Translations under genes and position numbers: made by a program | Assembly (NCBI GenBank): GCA_937931205.1 | Contig: CALHBF010000016.1 | Coordinates: forward strand, 1-64,000 | Length of the DNA stretch: 64,000 nucleotides | Origin: an uncultured Bacteriovoracaceae bacterium | Lineage (GTDB): Bacteria; Bdellovibrionota; Bacteriovoracia; Bacteriovoracales; Bacteriovoracaceae | Reading direction: 5' to 3' | The notes under the pieces: model-generated | Told to the model about the DNA's origin: nothing | The model's database searches: none | What the model saw: the letters and a program-made list of their open reading frames with translations, nothing else | In this document: positions 52,586 to 62,805 of the stretch, in pieces | Position numbering within the stretch: the stretch's first letter is position 1 | Layout: each line of letters begins with the position of its first letter

Positions 52586-53659
52586 CTATGCGAGGCGAGA
52601 TATTTGATCGTTTAGCTGTGCTATTAGAACCTTGCTGTCCTGGGTATTAAAGGCACGAGCAACATCAGGAATGTAGATAGGTTTATAGTCAGAGAGGTAC
52701 TCTTTTTTACATTTCTCTACGCGGTTAAGCTTTGCCTCAACATCATCTTTAAGAAGCACACGTTTTTTGATGGCCTCATTGATGGCTCCATAAGCCTTTT
52801 GAGCATCTTCCATAAAACGATAAAGAAGAATATCGGTTCCGGCCTTGAGGGCCATAACAGCGGCTTCCTCAATACTGTAGCGATCAGCTACGGCTTTCAT
52901 TTCCATATCATCAGTAATGATAATTTTAGCAAACTTAGTTTCATCTCTTAAAAAGCGATAGGCCTTTTCAGATAAGCTAGTCGGAAGCTGATCATCAATA
53001 GCGTCCACCATTAAGTGGGCCATCATCATCATTTCAACTCTTGATTTAGAAGCTTTAACAAATGGTTGAAGTTCTCTTTCTCTTAACTCTTCTAAAGTTG
53101 TCTTCACATAAGGAAGGTCAAAGTGAGAATCTTTAAAAGTATTACCATGACCAGGGAAGTGTTTAGCACAAGCAATGATTCCATTTGTCTGCAATCCACG
53201 AATAGCAGCAGAGATATGCTTTTCTACTGTCTCAACGTCCTGACCGAAGGCCCTATCGCCAATAACTTTATTCTCAGGGTTTGTCAGAATATCACAACAA
53301 GGCGAGTAACAAATATTTACTCCGCAGGCGACTAGCTCTTTTGCCAATAATTGGTGAACTTCGAAAGTAAGTTTCGGAGAATCAAGTTTTGATAGAGAAA
53401 GCATTGAAGGGAATTGAGTAAACTGCGTTTTAAAACGAACAACTCTCCCGCCTTCCTGATCCACTGAAATGAAAAGTGGATAATCATCTCTTTCTTTTTG
53501 AATAGCATTTACCAGTTCTGCCAATTGCGCAGGGTCCTGATAGTTATGGGCGAAAAGAATAATTCCACCTAATTTAGAATTTCGAATAAACTCAGCTTCT
53601 TCTGGGAGAAGAGTTAGTCCTTTGATTCCCGAGATAATGAGCTGACCAACATTGTTCAT
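52586..53659 (-). CDS. nagZ: Beta-N-acetylhexosaminidase (GH3)
   Basis: A 357-residue cytoplasmic glycosidase that removes GlcNAc from muropeptides in cell wall recycling. The active-site loop ACAKHFPGHGNTFKDSHFDLP and the nucleophile motif IITDDMEMKAV are typical of NagZ. SVDQEGGRVVRF is the sugar-binding strand. There is no signal peptide. It is the last gene of a unit reading mreB, PilZ, lipoprotein, nagZ, two bases after the lipoprotein gene. Confidence 0.93.
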   Translation of the reverse strand: MNNVGQLIISGIKGLTLLPEEAEFIRNSKLGGIILFAHNYQDPAQLAELVNAIQKERDDYPLFISVDQEGGRVVRFKTQFTQFPSMLSLSKLDSPKLTFEVHQLLAKELVACGVNICYSPCCDILTNPENKVIGDRAFGQDVETVEKHISAAIRGLQTNGIIACAKHFPGHGNTFKDSHFDLPYVKTTLEELRERELQPFVKASKSRVEMMMMAHLMVDAIDDQLPTSLSEKAYRFLRDETKFAKIIITDDMEMKAVADRYSIEEAAVMALKAGTDILLYRFMEDAQKAYGAINEAIKKRVLLKDDVEAKLNRVEKCKKEYLSDYKPIYIPDVARAFNTQDSKVLIAQLNDQISRLA

Positions 53660-53661
53660 AA

Positions 53662-54417
53662 CTACTCCATTTCCTTCGAAATTTCTTGGCCTATGGGAGT
53701 TAAGGAAATTCCTTGTGACATCCAGGCCATTTTTTTTAATTCATTTGATTCATCGAAGTGATAAAGAATCAGCTGACCGGAAATATCCACAGCGACTCGA
53801 TGCCCTTCCCTATCTTTTCCTTCATAGCGTGCAGTTGCAGGAGTAAACAACTCTGAACTAACACCTGAAAGCATATCTTGATGATACGGCCAATTATCCC
53901 ACACAACAATAAAATCTCTCGTTTGCGGAGTACTCAACACCGTTGCCAAGATACCGTTATAGGCTAAGCATTCTGCAATTTGATTATAAAAACAAAACTG
54001 CTGATGACGAGGGAACTTAATATTCTGAGTTTTCTTCTCCACTCCTGCTCGGCTTACAGTCGCCTTCATTGATTTAGCTTTTAAATCAATTCGTAAAGAT
54101 GAACGCTGGAGTTTGCCGTCTAGCCATACTTCATAATCTGAAGCAACTGGACGAAAAGTATTCGTTCTCTTTTTACCTTTGATGGCCACACTTCCTGGTT
54201 GAGAAAGCATAATACTTTTCTCAAATAACTTGGAGCGATCAGGAGAGCTCATAATTAATCTAGTAACAACTTTCTTATTAACTGTTTTTTTCTCACGAGC
54301 GATGTGAAATGAGCCAGAGACATCCTGATAGTTATACTGACGAGAATAGTCCGTAGGAATTTTATTACCGACGCTTGAACAGGAAACAATAAAAAAAAGG
54401 AGGATTAGTTTTTTCAC
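53662..54417 (-). CDS. Lipoprotein, unknown function
   Basis: A 251-residue predicted lipoprotein with a lipobox (LLFFIVSC, lipidated Cys 13). The mature part is beta-rich with no recognised family. It overlaps the PilZ gene by 4 bases and precedes nagZ by two, so it is tightly co-expressed with cell-wall genes. It might be an outer-membrane or periplasmic scaffold. Confidence 0.7.
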   Translation of the reverse strand: MKKLILLFFIVSCSSVGNKIPTDYSRQYNYQDVSGSFHIAREKKTVNKKVVTRLIMSSPDRSKLFEKSIMLSQPGSVAIKGKKRTNTFRPVASDYEVWLDGKLQRSSLRIDLKAKSMKATVSRAGVEKKTQNIKFPRHQQFCFYNQIAECLAYNGILATVLSTPQTRDFIVVWDNWPYHQDMLSGVSSELFTPATARYEGKDREGHRVAVDISGQLILYHFDESNELKKMAWMSQGISLTPIGQEISKEME

Positions 54418-55217
54418 TTAATAAAATTTTCAAAGTCTTTATTAGAATCAACTTGTCTCAAAAGCTCATTAATCTTTTTACCAATTTGATGATCTATACT
54501 CGAGCTCAAGTTAATAAACTGAACCCCTACTTTATATTTTTTTATTTTCTCAGCTATATAGGGAACAACATACACAATTTTAGCTTCTGGAATCGTAATT
54601 TTCTCATCAGGGAAAACAATATCCAAATTCTTATAAATCTGATCTTTAACAATAAACTTTTCTTCTAATTCTGTAAGATGAAGAGCAAGTCCCGTTGTAG
54701 AGATATCTTGAACTCGAATTTTCAGGATTTCTTTGCCTTCTTCTTCAGCATCAACCAGCTTTAAAAAACTTTTAAAAAGATCTCTCTGAGAAGATCTCGT
54801 ACTAAGATTTATCACGCTTGAATTGGCCGCATTTTTCTCTATTTTAAAATGAGCATTCACTTCATAAATAGGAAACGTAAGAAGACGATAGCTTGATCTT
54901 CTCTCGCTCTTAAAAAGAGTTCCTTCTACTTGCAGAAGAGTATACCCTTTAGAACTTTTTGAGATCGTCATTTCACAAAAGAAGTTCATTCCGCGGATTT
55001 CAAAAGTTGCCAAGATGGCGGCACCAACAGCGAAGATAACATCTTTGTTATCAACAACCAGCTCATTAAGGTCTTTATCAAAATAGGAAGGCTTGAAGTG
55101 ATGACGTTCTTTAGAACCTTTTTGCCAGATAACAATATTCTCACCGAGAGAGACAAGCTGATTGAATCGGCTTGTCTTCTCTTCAGGAGTTTGTTTGCTA
55201 AAAAAGGTTTGAGACAT
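54414..55217 (-). CDS. PilZ-domain protein (c-di-GMP binding)
   Basis: A 267-residue protein. The C-terminal PilZ domain shows R107-x3-R111 (RSSYR) and D171-x-S-x2-G176 (DISTTG), the intact cyclic-di-GMP binding motifs. The N-terminal half (about 1-95) is YcgR-like, with alternating beta strands. It is one base after mreB and four before the lipoprotein stop, so it is expressed with the cell-shape gene. It could couple c-di-GMP to wall synthesis. Confidence 0.82.
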   Translation of the reverse strand: MSQTFFSKQTPEEKTSRFNQLVSLGENIVIWQKGSKERHHFKPSYFDKDLNELVVDNKDVIFAVGAAILATFEIRGMNFFCEMTISKSSKGYTLLQVEGTLFKSERRSSYRLLTFPIYEVNAHFKIEKNAANSSVINLSTRSSQRDLFKSFLKLVDAEEEGKEILKIRVQDISTTGLALHLTELEEKFIVKDQIYKNLDIVFPDEKITIPEAKIVYVVPYIAEKIKKYKVGVQFINLSSSIDHQIGKKINELLRQVDSNKDFENFIK

Positions 55218-55218
55218 A

Positions 55219-56256
55219 TTAGCTAAGAGTTGTTACCTGACGAAGAAGAGAAATTTCTTCTAAGGCCATTCCACAACCTCTAACTACACAAGTAAGTGGA
55301 TCCTCAGCTAGAGCAACAGGAAGACCTGTTTTTTCTTTGATAAGGATATCAAGGTTAGAAAGAAGTGAACCACCACCAGCGAGAATGATTCCGTTATCAA
55401 CGATATCAGCAGCTAGTTCAGGTGGAGTTTTTTCAAGAGAAACTTTAATTGCTTCAACAACTTCAGAGATAGGATCTGCAAGAGCTTCACGAATTTCATC
55501 ACTTGTTACTTCGATAGTTTTCGGAGCACCTGCAATTAAGTCACGACCTTTTACTTCGTAAGTTTTAACTTCATCGTCGAATGGGTAAGCATTACCAATC
55601 GACATTTTAATCATCTCAGCAGTTCTCTCTCCGATAAGAAGAGAATATTTTTTCTTAATGTATGAAACGATAGCTTCATCAAATTTATCACCTGCAACTC
55701 TTACCGATTTTGAATAAACAATACCACCAAGAGAGATCACTGCTACTTCTGTTGTACCACCACCGATATCAACAATCATATTTCCAGATGGATCAGTGAT
55801 TGGAAGACCAGCACCGATTGCAGCGGCCATTGGCTCTTCAATCAGATAAACTTCACGAGCACCTGCTTGCTCAGCAGATTCTTTCACCGCACGTTTTTCA
55901 ACCTGTGTAATACCAAAAGGGATACAGATAATAATTCTTGGCTTAATCAGCTTCGAACCATTTAGTGATTTTGTAATAAAATATCGAAGCATCGCTTGAG
56001 TAACTTCAAAGTCAGCAATTACCCCGTCTTTCATTGGGCGAATTGCACGAATTGAACCAGGAGTTCTTCCAAGCATTTCTTTTGCTTCTTTACCAACTGC
56101 TAGAACTTTCTGCTCTCCTCTGAAGCCCTGGTGAACGGCAACAACAGAAGGCTCATTAACGATAATTCCGCGATCCTTTGCGTAAACCAAAGTATTAGCA
56201 GTACCAAGGTCAATGGCCAGATCATTTGAAAACCAGTCGAGCATTTTTTTAAACAT
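55219..56256 (-). CDS. mreB: Rod shape-determining protein MreB
   Basis: A 345-residue bacterial actin that positions lateral cell wall synthesis. [13 protein letters not shown] (phosphate 1), [21 protein letters not shown] (phosphate 2) and [17 protein letters not shown] (adenosine) are visible. The start is ATG 56256 by homology and a GGGAATA upstream; the longer ORF adds 16 residues. Instead of mreC/mreD, a PilZ gene follows, which is an unusual neighbour. Confidence 0.95.
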   Translation of the reverse strand: MFKKMLDWFSNDLAIDLGTANTLVYAKDRGIIVNEPSVVAVHQGFRGEQKVLAVGKEAKEMLGRTPGSIRAIRPMKDGVIADFEVTQAMLRYFITKSLNGSKLIKPRIIICIPFGITQVEKRAVKESAEQAGAREVYLIEEPMAAAIGAGLPITDPSGNMIVDIGGGTTEVAVISLGGIVYSKSVRVAGDKFDEAIVSYIKKKYSLLIGERTAEMIKMSIGNAYPFDDEVKTYEVKGRDLIAGAPKTIEVTSDEIREALADPISEVVEAIKVSLEKTPPELAADIVDNGIILAGGGSLLSNLDILIKEKTGLPVALAEDPLTCVVRGCGMALEEISLLRQVTTLS

Positions 56257-56377
56257 AGAGGTATTCCCAAGAGATAAATTATTTTTTGTATAAAAATTTA
56301 ACATTTCACAGTGCTACGGACAAGCAAGTTATCGAAGAAAGATTTATCCTGATTAAAACACTCGGAAATCATAGTAC

Positions 56378-56406
56378 TTGGTGATTGTCCTGACCTCGAT
56401 TAAAAT
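56378..56406 (+). promoter_or_regulatory. hpt promoter
   Basis: TTGGTG (56378-56383) and TAAAAT (56401-56406) with a 17-base spacer. A start near 56413 fits the AAGGGG ribosome site before ATG 56429 and rules out the TTG at 56378 as a start. Confidence 0.5.
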
Positions 56407-56428
56407 AAGCTCATCAAGGGGTCCATTC

Positions 56429-56992
56429 ATGGATGAAAGAAACAAATTTCCATCACAATTTCACACAACTCAATTTGTAAAATACTTGGATGCCGGAGAG
56501 ATTGAAGCCACTGTTGAAACGCTCGCTCACAGTCTTTCTGAGAAGTATAAAGGGCAAGAATTAGTGCTGATTGGCGTACTTAAAGGCAGTATGACCTTTA
56601 TGGCCGATCTGGTTCGTAGAATGAAGGGTGTTAAAGTCTACATCGATTTCGTCAAAATCAGTGCCCTTGGCCGCCATCAGGAATCACAAGGAACGATGAC
56701 CATGAGTAAGGACATTACTACCAACCTTCTCGATAAGAACGTCCTGATTGTGGAAGAGATCGTAGATACCGGCCGGGCCTTGAGTTTCTTGATTCAACGA
56801 CTTCACTTAAGTTCACCAAGAAGCATCAGTGTAGTAACGCTTTTTGATAAGCCTTATCAGCGCCTCATTAATGTCAAACCGGAGTTTATTGGGAAGAAAA
56901 TCGAAGATCAGTTCGTAGTAGGTTACGGCCTTGATCTGGAAGATTTCGGCCGTAACTTTGAAGATTTATATTTCTTAAAATACCCTAATTAA
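56429..56992 (+). CDS. hpt: Hypoxanthine phosphoribosyltransferase
   Basis: A 187-residue purine salvage enzyme converting hypoxanthine and guanine to IMP and GMP. LVLIGVLKGSMTFMADLVRR is the early strand, and VLIVEEIVDTGRALSFL is the PRPP motif (usual EDIVDTG reads EEIVDTG). VKPEFIGKKIEDQFVVGYGLD is the family C-terminal block. The start is ATG 56429, with AAGGGG upstream. It overlaps the convergent LpoA-like gene by 8 bases. Confidence 0.94.
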   Translation: MDERNKFPSQFHTTQFVKYLDAGEIEATVETLAHSLSEKYKGQELVLIGVLKGSMTFMADLVRRMKGVKVYIDFVKISALGRHQESQGTMTMSKDITTNLLDKNVLIVEEIVDTGRALSFLIQRLHLSSPRSISVVTLFDKPYQRLINVKPEFIGKKIEDQFVVGYGLDLEDFGRNFEDLYFLKYPN

Positions 56993-58916
56993 AAAGCTTC
57001 TTTACCTGGCCTCTAGTGATGACCATTGAGTTCATTTTTTTGATCCAGATGCCGTCACTAAAGGTCCAATAAGTTGAAAGACCATTAATTTTACCCTGAC
57101 TTCTTAATTTCTTATCCAGACCGTCTCGATCTGAAGAAGACATTGATACTTTCAGGATATCGTTACCTAGAATCATAGCATCAAGGGCCAGAACTTCAGT
57201 CACGCTTGGAACACGTCCGTAAAGTTCTTTGTAATTATCCAACATCTCTTTATTGGCACCCTCAGGATCATCCCCTACAAAATAAAGAACCCCAAGGTTT
57301 TTCTGTTCTTTCACCATGGTGTTGTAAACCCAAGAAGGTCCGCCAACGATCTTTAATTTCTTAGCATCAAAATAGCCCAACGTTGGAATCAGCTGAATGG
57401 CCTGATGGGGATAGCTCGCCATGAAAACCCAGTCAAAATCAATGACCGGCGGAAGAGTTTGAACTCGACGAATAGAAGTTTTTTCTACCGAATAAACATC
57501 CTGCAAGAGATCAAGTTCCTCAGAGCGCTCTCTTGGATACTGAAGGCCCAAGAAAAGCTTAGCAGCATCTCTATAGTCGTGAGTATTTTTTGGAAAAGAA
57601 GCAATACTTGAGATTTTAAGCCCCTTCTCAGCACCTTTTCTCCAGATCTCATCAACATAAGCTCGCCCGCCTTCATCATCCGGGAAGATCACACCAATTC
57701 TTTTTCCAAATGAGTTAATCATCTCATCCGAAACAAGAGCTTCAACTTGTGACTCAATAGAGCCTTGAACTTCAATTAAGTGGTGATTTTTCTCTTCCTT
57801 AGGAAGGTTAATTTGAGAAAGCGAGATATAAAGAACACCGTACTTTCTGGCCTCAAGATATTCAGCCTTGGCCGTTTCTGGGAAAAGTCCACCAACAATA
57901 AATGAAACTCTATTTTCACGAATCAGGTCTAAAATGGCCTGTGCACCCTGGGCCGGTGAGTTCATCGAGTCTTTGGTGAAAACCGTCACTCTCCCGCCTT
58001 CCTGCATTTTCTTCAAACCAGTATCAATACCTGACAGAGCTTTCTGCCCAAAAGAAGCATATTTACCGCTTAAAGGAAGAATGACTCCAATATGTGAACC
58101 CGTCATGCGTGATGAGCTTTCAAGACGAAACTCAAACTCTTTTACAAAGCGTTTTACTTCTTCGTTTGAACCAAACTCACTTGATAACCATTTAATAACA
58201 TCTCTTGCCCCTGATTTATCACCGTTAATATAACGGCTCTCAGCTTCAGTTTCTGCAAGGTAGGCCAGAGCAAGATTTTCAGATTCTTCAAATTTTTCCA
58301 GAAGCTTTACTTTCTCTTTTTCAGAGAGCTTCATCCAAGCATTACTCATGCCCTCAAAAAGTTTTGAAGAACGAATTTCATCCAAACTTTTAGCATCTTC
58401 TAAGAGGATAATGGCCGCAGAAGTGGCCATAAAGTTACTTTCATTTTTATTGGCAAATGCCAGAATCAGTTGCCCGTATTTCTTTCTTTCTTCTTTTGAT
58501 AAAGCTTTCAGATCAATTTTATCTAAGTAAGTTTTGAGTTTATCGAAATCACCTAAACGGAAATGGATACTGGCAAGATTGAGCTCAACTTGTGAATAAA
58601 GCTGAGTATCTTTAGGAGCATTCTTCTCCGCCACTTCAAAATTGATGAGAGCTGCTTCCAGTTCATTCTGATTAAAAAGAATCACCCCTTTCAAGTTGTA
58701 CTTGAGGGCCATCTCAACTGGAGTTAAGGTTTTATCGTCTAAGCGTCCCAGTTCATCTAGGGCCTGTTTGATTTTATGAGTTCGAAAATGTGCACGTGCA
58801 TTATCTAAGGCAGCTTTAGATTCTGGAGAAATCTTTGATTCATCAATGGTCTTCTTTGATGTGATTTGAGTGCAGTTAGTTAAAACCAACAACAGACTTA
58901 GGACAAGAATACGCAT
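56985..58916 (-). CDS. LpoA-like lipoprotein (TPR plus periplasmic-binding fold)
   Basis: A 643-residue outer-membrane lipoprotein. The signal peptide ends in a lipobox (LVLTNC). Residues about 25-260 are TPR-like helices, and 270-643 are a type I periplasmic-binding domain (HIGVILPLSGKYASFGQKAL, GLFPETAKAEYLEARK, and IGVIFPDDEGGRAY). This matches LpoA, the activator of penicillin-binding protein 1A; whether it activates a PBP here is unproven. It is larger than a plain binding protein. Confidence 0.85.
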   Translation of the reverse strand: MRILVLSLLLVLTNCTQITSKKTIDESKISPESKAALDNARAHFRTHKIKQALDELGRLDDKTLTPVEMALKYNLKGVILFNQNELEAALINFEVAEKNAPKDTQLYSQVELNLASIHFRLGDFDKLKTYLDKIDLKALSKEERKKYGQLILAFANKNESNFMATSAAIILLEDAKSLDEIRSSKLFEGMSNAWMKLSEKEKVKLLEKFEESENLALAYLAETEAESRYINGDKSGARDVIKWLSSEFGSNEEVKRFVKEFEFRLESSSRMTGSHIGVILPLSGKYASFGQKALSGIDTGLKKMQEGGRVTVFTKDSMNSPAQGAQAILDLIRENRVSFIVGGLFPETAKAEYLEARKYGVLYISLSQINLPKEEKNHHLIEVQGSIESQVEALVSDEMINSFGKRIGVIFPDDEGGRAYVDEIWRKGAEKGLKISSIASFPKNTHDYRDAAKLFLGLQYPRERSEELDLLQDVYSVEKTSIRRVQTLPPVIDFDWVFMASYPHQAIQLIPTLGYFDAKKLKIVGGPSWVYNTMVKEQKNLGVLYFVGDDPEGANKEMLDNYKELYGRVPSVTEVLALDAMILGNDILKVSMSSSDRDGLDKKLRSQGKINGLSTYWTFSDGIWIKKMNSMVITRGQVKKLFN

Positions 58917-58970
58917 AGTCTTCCTTTAAAAGCATAAAAAGATAGAATTGATTTTAGCCTTTAAAGAGGT

Positions 58971-58992
58971 AAGGGGCCAGTATTGGCCCCTT
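58971..58992 (-). terminator. Hairpin after dnaJ
   Basis: AAGGGGCCA and TGGCCCCTT form a nine-bp stem with a four-base loop. On the reverse strand the T tract afterwards is short and interrupted (ACCTCTTT), so termination may be partial. It ends the grpE-dnaK-dnaJ unit. Confidence 0.65.
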
Positions 58993-59006
58993 AATGATGA
59001 GAAAAA

Positions 59007-60158
59007 TTATTGAAATAGTTCTCTCACTCGATCAAAAAAGCCCTTACTCATTGGGTTAGAATTTTGATCAAGTTCTGCTAAACGAGTAAAAAGTTCTTTT
59101 TGCTCGCGAGAAAGTTTGGTTGGTGTTTCTACGTGGATAGTGATGATCTGGTCACCAAATCCGTAGCCACCTAGCTTTGTAATCCCTTTATTTCTTAGTT
59201 TCATCTTCTGACCACTTTGTGTCCCCTCAGGGATTTTCATGGCCACACGACCACCAAGAGTCGGAACTTCAATTTCAGCACCTAAAGCAGCTTGAGAAAA
59301 ACTAATAGGAACTTCACAGTGAACATCATAATCATCACGACGGAAGAATTCATGATCCTTAAGACGAATAACTACATAAAGGTCACCTGCTGGGCCGCCA
59401 TTAAGACCTGCTTCACCTTGACCTGTTAGCTTTAATCTTTGACCTTCATCAATTCCTGCCGGAACTTTTACTGAAAGCTTTTCTTGTTTTTTCGTACGTC
59501 CTGCTCCACCGCAAGTTCCACATGGATCTTTAATCATCTGGCCAGTTCCATGACATTTCGGACATGGTTGAGCGATAGTAAAGAATCCTTGCTGACGACG
59601 AACTTCTCCATGACCATGACACATATCACATGTCGTAGGTCCTGAACCCGCTTTCGCCCCTGAACCATTACAAGTTTTACAAGTTGAAGATCTATAGATT
59701 GAAATTTCTTTCTCAGCTCCGAAAGCGGCTTCTTCAAAAGTCACTTCAAGCTCAGTTTGGAGATCTTCACCCATCTGGGCACGGCTTCTTCCACCTCTGG
59801 CACCACGTCGGCGTCCTCCGCCTAACATATCTCCAAAGATATCTCCGAAGATATCTCCTAGATCCCCAAAGTCTCCACCTTGGAATCCACCGAAACCACC
59901 ACCAAATCCGCCTGCTCCTCCGCCACCCATCTGAGCGCCGTCGTGACCAAACTGATCATACATCTTTCTCTTTTCATCACTTAAAAGAATATCAGCCGCA
60001 TGGCTCGCCTCTTTAAAGATAGCTTCTGATTCAGCATTACCAGGATTTTTATCAGGGTGATGTTGCATAGCAATTTTTCGATAAGATTTTTTAATCTCGT
60101 CCTTCGTTGCTGTTCTGGCCACTCCCAAAACTTCATATAAATCACGTTTCGTACTCAT
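59007..60158 (-). CDS. dnaJ: Chaperone DnaJ
   Basis: A 383-residue type I Hsp40. The J domain has HHPDKNPGN (HPD), followed by a Gly/Phe-rich region, then four CxxCxGxG zinc motifs (CKTCNGSG, CDMCHGHG, CPKCHGTG, CGTCGGAG). It is co-located with dnaK and grpE but separated from dnaK by a hairpin terminator, which suggests dnaJ is transcribed at a lower level. Confidence 0.96.
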   Translation of the reverse strand: MSTKRDLYEVLGVARTATKDEIKKSYRKIAMQHHPDKNPGNAESEAIFKEASHAADILLSDEKRKMYDQFGHDGAQMGGGGAGGFGGGFGGFQGGDFGDLGDIFGDIFGDMLGGGRRRGARGGRSRAQMGEDLQTELEVTFEEAAFGAEKEISIYRSSTCKTCNGSGAKAGSGPTTCDMCHGHGEVRRQQGFFTIAQPCPKCHGTGQMIKDPCGTCGGAGRTKKQEKLSVKVPAGIDEGQRLKLTGQGEAGLNGGPAGDLYVVIRLKDHEFFRRDDYDVHCEVPISFSQAALGAEIEVPTLGGRVAMKIPEGTQSGQKMKLRNKGITKLGGYGFGDQIITIHVETPTKLSREQKELFTRLAELDQNSNPMSKGFFDRVRELFQ

Positions 60159-60177
60159 ACATTACCCATTATCTAAA

Positions 60178-60202
60178 AAGGCCCTTCATTAAGAAGGGCC
60201 TT
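60178..60202 (-). terminator. Hairpin between dnaK and dnaJ
   Basis: AAGGCCCTTC and GAAGGGCCTT form a perfect ten-bp stem around a five-base loop, and five T follow on the reverse strand. It lies in the 68-base gap between dnaK and dnaJ and could stop or attenuate read-through from grpE-dnaK. Confidence 0.82.
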
Positions 60203-60226
60203 CAACAATTCGACTAAATTTAAAAA

Positions 60227-62131
60227 TTAAACTTCTTTGTAATCAGCGTCAACTACATCATCTCCATCTTTCTTCTTCTCATTTGTGTCGGCTTCTTGAC
60301 CGGCACCCGCACCGGTATCAGCTCCGGCTCCCTGATACATGAACTGGGCAAGGCTATGAGCGACGTTTTGAAGTCTTTCAGTTGCTGCTTTAATTTCGTC
60401 AAGAGACTCTGAAGTGAGTTTTGTTTTTGCTTCATTAATTGCTCCTTCAAGCTCAGTCTTCTTATCAGCAGGCATTTTATCTCCTGCATCCTTCATTGCT
60501 TTTTCAGAAGCAAATACTAAGCTGTCTAAGTTGTTTCTAGCATCAACGATTTCTTTTCTCTTATGATCCGATTCACGGTTCATTTCAGCATCTTTAACCA
60601 TTCTCTGGATTTCTTCTTCAGTTAAACCAGAGCTAGAAGTAATCACGATGTTCTGAGACTTACCAGTAGCTTTATCTAGAGCAGAAACGTGTACGATACC
60701 GTTTGCATCAATATCAAAAGTCACTTCTACTTGAGGAACACCACGCGGAGCTGGTGTAATACCTGTTAGGTCAAAGCGACCAAGAGTTTTGTTATCGTTT
60801 GCGAAATCACGCTCACCTTGAAGAACATGAATCGAAACTGCCGGCTGGTTATCTACCGCAGTAGAGAACACTTGAGATTTCTTAGTAGGAATTGTTGTGT
60901 TCTTTTCAATGATTTTTGTGAACACACCACCAAGAGTCTCAATACCAAGTGAAAGCGGAGTAACATCTAGTAGAAGAACGTCTTTAACGTCACCACCAAG
61001 AACACCACCTTGAATAGCCGCACCAGCTGCTACTACTTCATCAGGGTTAACACCTTTAGAAGGCTCTTTACCGAAAATTTCTTTTACTTTCGCTTGTACG
61101 ATTGGAGTACGAGTAGCACCACCAACAAGGATTACATCAGAAATTTCGTTAAGTGAAAGTCCAGAATCCTTAATCGCAGTACGACAAGGCTCAGCCAGAC
61201 GATCTACTAGGTCAGAGATTAAAGACTCAAACTTAGCACGAGTAAGGTTTAGGTTTAAGTGCTTAGGACCTGTCGCATCCATAGTAATGAATGGAAGGTT
61301 GATATCAGTTTGAGTTACTGAAGAAAGCTCATGTTTTGCTTTCTCTGCAGCTTCTTTAAGACGCTGAAGCGCCATTGTATCTTTCTTAAGATCGATTCCA
61401 GATTCTTTTTTGAACTCATCAGCAATCCAGTTGATGATTCTGTAATCGAAATCTTCACCACCAAGGAATGTATCCCCGTGAGTTGATTTTACTTCGAACA
61501 CACCATCACTTGTGATTTCTAGAATTGAAACGTCGAATGTACCACCACCAAGGTCGAATACTGCAACGTTTTTGTCTTTCTTAGAATCAAGTCCGTAAGC
61601 AAGAGCAGCGGCGGTAGGCTCGTTGATAATACGCTTAACGTCAAGACCAGCAATACGACCAGCATCTTTTGTTGCCTGTCTTTGAGCATCGTTGAAGTAA
61701 GCTGGTACAGTGATTACTGCTTCAGTAACCGGCTGACCAAGATAGTCTTCAGCAGCTTTTTTCATTTTTTCAAGCGTCTTAGCAGACATCTCTTGTGGAG
61801 AATATTCTTTGCCATCAACTTTTACCCAAGCATCTCCGTTTTTGTTTGCGAAGATTTCAAAAGGAGCAACTGCTTTAAAGTGTGCTACTTCTGCATCAGT
61901 AAATTTACGGCCAATAAGACGTTTAATACCAAATAGTGTTTTATTCGGGTTTGTTACTGCTTGTCTTTTAGCAACTTGACCAACAAGAACTTCACCATTG
62001 TTGGCAAAACCAATTACTGAAGGAGTTGTGTTATGACCTTCAGCATTTGGAATGATTTTATATGTGCCGTTTTCCATTACAGACACACAAGAGTTAGTTG
62101 TACCTAAGTCGATTCCGATAATTTTTCCCAT
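60227..62131 (-). CDS. dnaK: Chaperone DnaK (Hsp70)
   Basis: A 634-residue Hsp70. [19 protein letters not shown] at the N-terminus, [14 protein letters not shown] and [13 protein letters not shown] in the ATPase domain, [14 protein letters not shown] at the substrate-binding start, and the acidic [11 protein letters not shown] end are all canonical. The start is supported by AAGGAG before ATG 62131. It follows grpE by 20 bases. It works with GrpE and DnaJ. Confidence 0.97.
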   Translation of the reverse strand: MGKIIGIDLGTTNSCVSVMENGTYKIIPNAEGHNTTPSVIGFANNGEVLVGQVAKRQAVTNPNKTLFGIKRLIGRKFTDAEVAHFKAVAPFEIFANKNGDAWVKVDGKEYSPQEMSAKTLEKMKKAAEDYLGQPVTEAVITVPAYFNDAQRQATKDAGRIAGLDVKRIINEPTAAALAYGLDSKKDKNVAVFDLGGGTFDVSILEITSDGVFEVKSTHGDTFLGGEDFDYRIINWIADEFKKESGIDLKKDTMALQRLKEAAEKAKHELSSVTQTDINLPFITMDATGPKHLNLNLTRAKFESLISDLVDRLAEPCRTAIKDSGLSLNEISDVILVGGATRTPIVQAKVKEIFGKEPSKGVNPDEVVAAGAAIQGGVLGGDVKDVLLLDVTPLSLGIETLGGVFTKIIEKNTTIPTKKSQVFSTAVDNQPAVSIHVLQGERDFANDNKTLGRFDLTGITPAPRGVPQVEVTFDIDANGIVHVSALDKATGKSQNIVITSSSGLTEEEIQRMVKDAEMNRESDHKRKEIVDARNNLDSLVFASEKAMKDAGDKMPADKKTELEGAINEAKTKLTSESLDEIKAATERLQNVAHSLAQFMYQGAGADTGAGAGQEADTNEKKKDGDDVVDADYKEV

Positions 62132-62151
62132 ATATTTCTCCTTAAAACTTT

Positions 62152-62682
62152 TTATTGTTTATCACTAGCTACTACGACTTTCGCCGCACGAAGAAGTCTG
62201 CCGTTTAAGATATATCCCTTCTGAAACTCTTTAATCACTTCATTTGGTTTCTTCCCTTCTGAGTATTCCTGGGCCATGGCCTCATGGAAATTCGGGTCGA
62301 AATCTTTGCCGATTGCTTCTACTACTGTTAATCCGTGACGAGAAAGCTTATCAAGCATTAGCTTATTAACCATATCCAATCCGATCACCAGATTTTTAAC
62401 TTTTTGATCAGCATCCGGACGAAGCATATCAATAGTGCGTTCGAAGTTATCTACCACATCAAGTAGATCAGAAAGAACCTTCTCATTACCAAACTTATGA
62501 AGATTTTCTTTCTCTCTTTCAACGCGCTTTCTGAAATTGTCATAATCAGCGGCCAAGTAGAAATACTTCTCTTTGTAATCGACTTCATCTTTCTTTCCAG
62601 CTTCAACAACTACTTCTTCAGTGGTCGTATTTTCTGTGTCAGAAGCTTGTGTCTTTTCTTTGTTTTCTTGATTTTGTTCCAT
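62152..62682 (-). CDS. grpE: Nucleotide exchange factor GrpE
   Basis: A 176-residue dimeric cofactor of DnaK. An acidic Gln/Glu/Thr-rich N-terminus is followed by [24 protein letters not shown] (coiled coil) and NPNFHEAM-like [20 protein letters not shown], then [24 protein letters not shown], the family ends. It is the first gene of the grpE-dnaK-dnaJ unit. HrcA is not visible upstream in the window. Confidence 0.95.
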   Translation of the reverse strand: MEQNQENKEKTQASDTENTTTEEVVVEAGKKDEVDYKEKYFYLAADYDNFRKRVEREKENLHKFGNEKVLSDLLDVVDNFERTIDMLRPDADQKVKNLVIGLDMVNKLMLDKLSRHGLTVVEAIGKDFDPNFHEAMAQEYSEGKKPNEVIKEFQKGYILNGRLLRAAKVVVASDKQ

Positions 62683-62805
62683 AGTGATCCCTAATTCCTA
62701 ATAATCTTCTTTAATACCCACAAGATGGGAGCAGTCCCGTTGATGTCAATGTTTCGACAAATAAAAAAGATAATAAGGAATTCAAAATGATCTGATTTAG
62801 GGGTG

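Noticed and set aside
56378..56428. TTG-started extension of hpt
   Set aside because: The sequence is the -35 and -10 of the hpt promoter, and the family begins at ATG 56429.
62683..62805. CIRCE or other HrcA operator before grpE
   Set aside because: Read on both strands; no TTAGCACTC-N9-GAGTGCTAA-like repeat was found.
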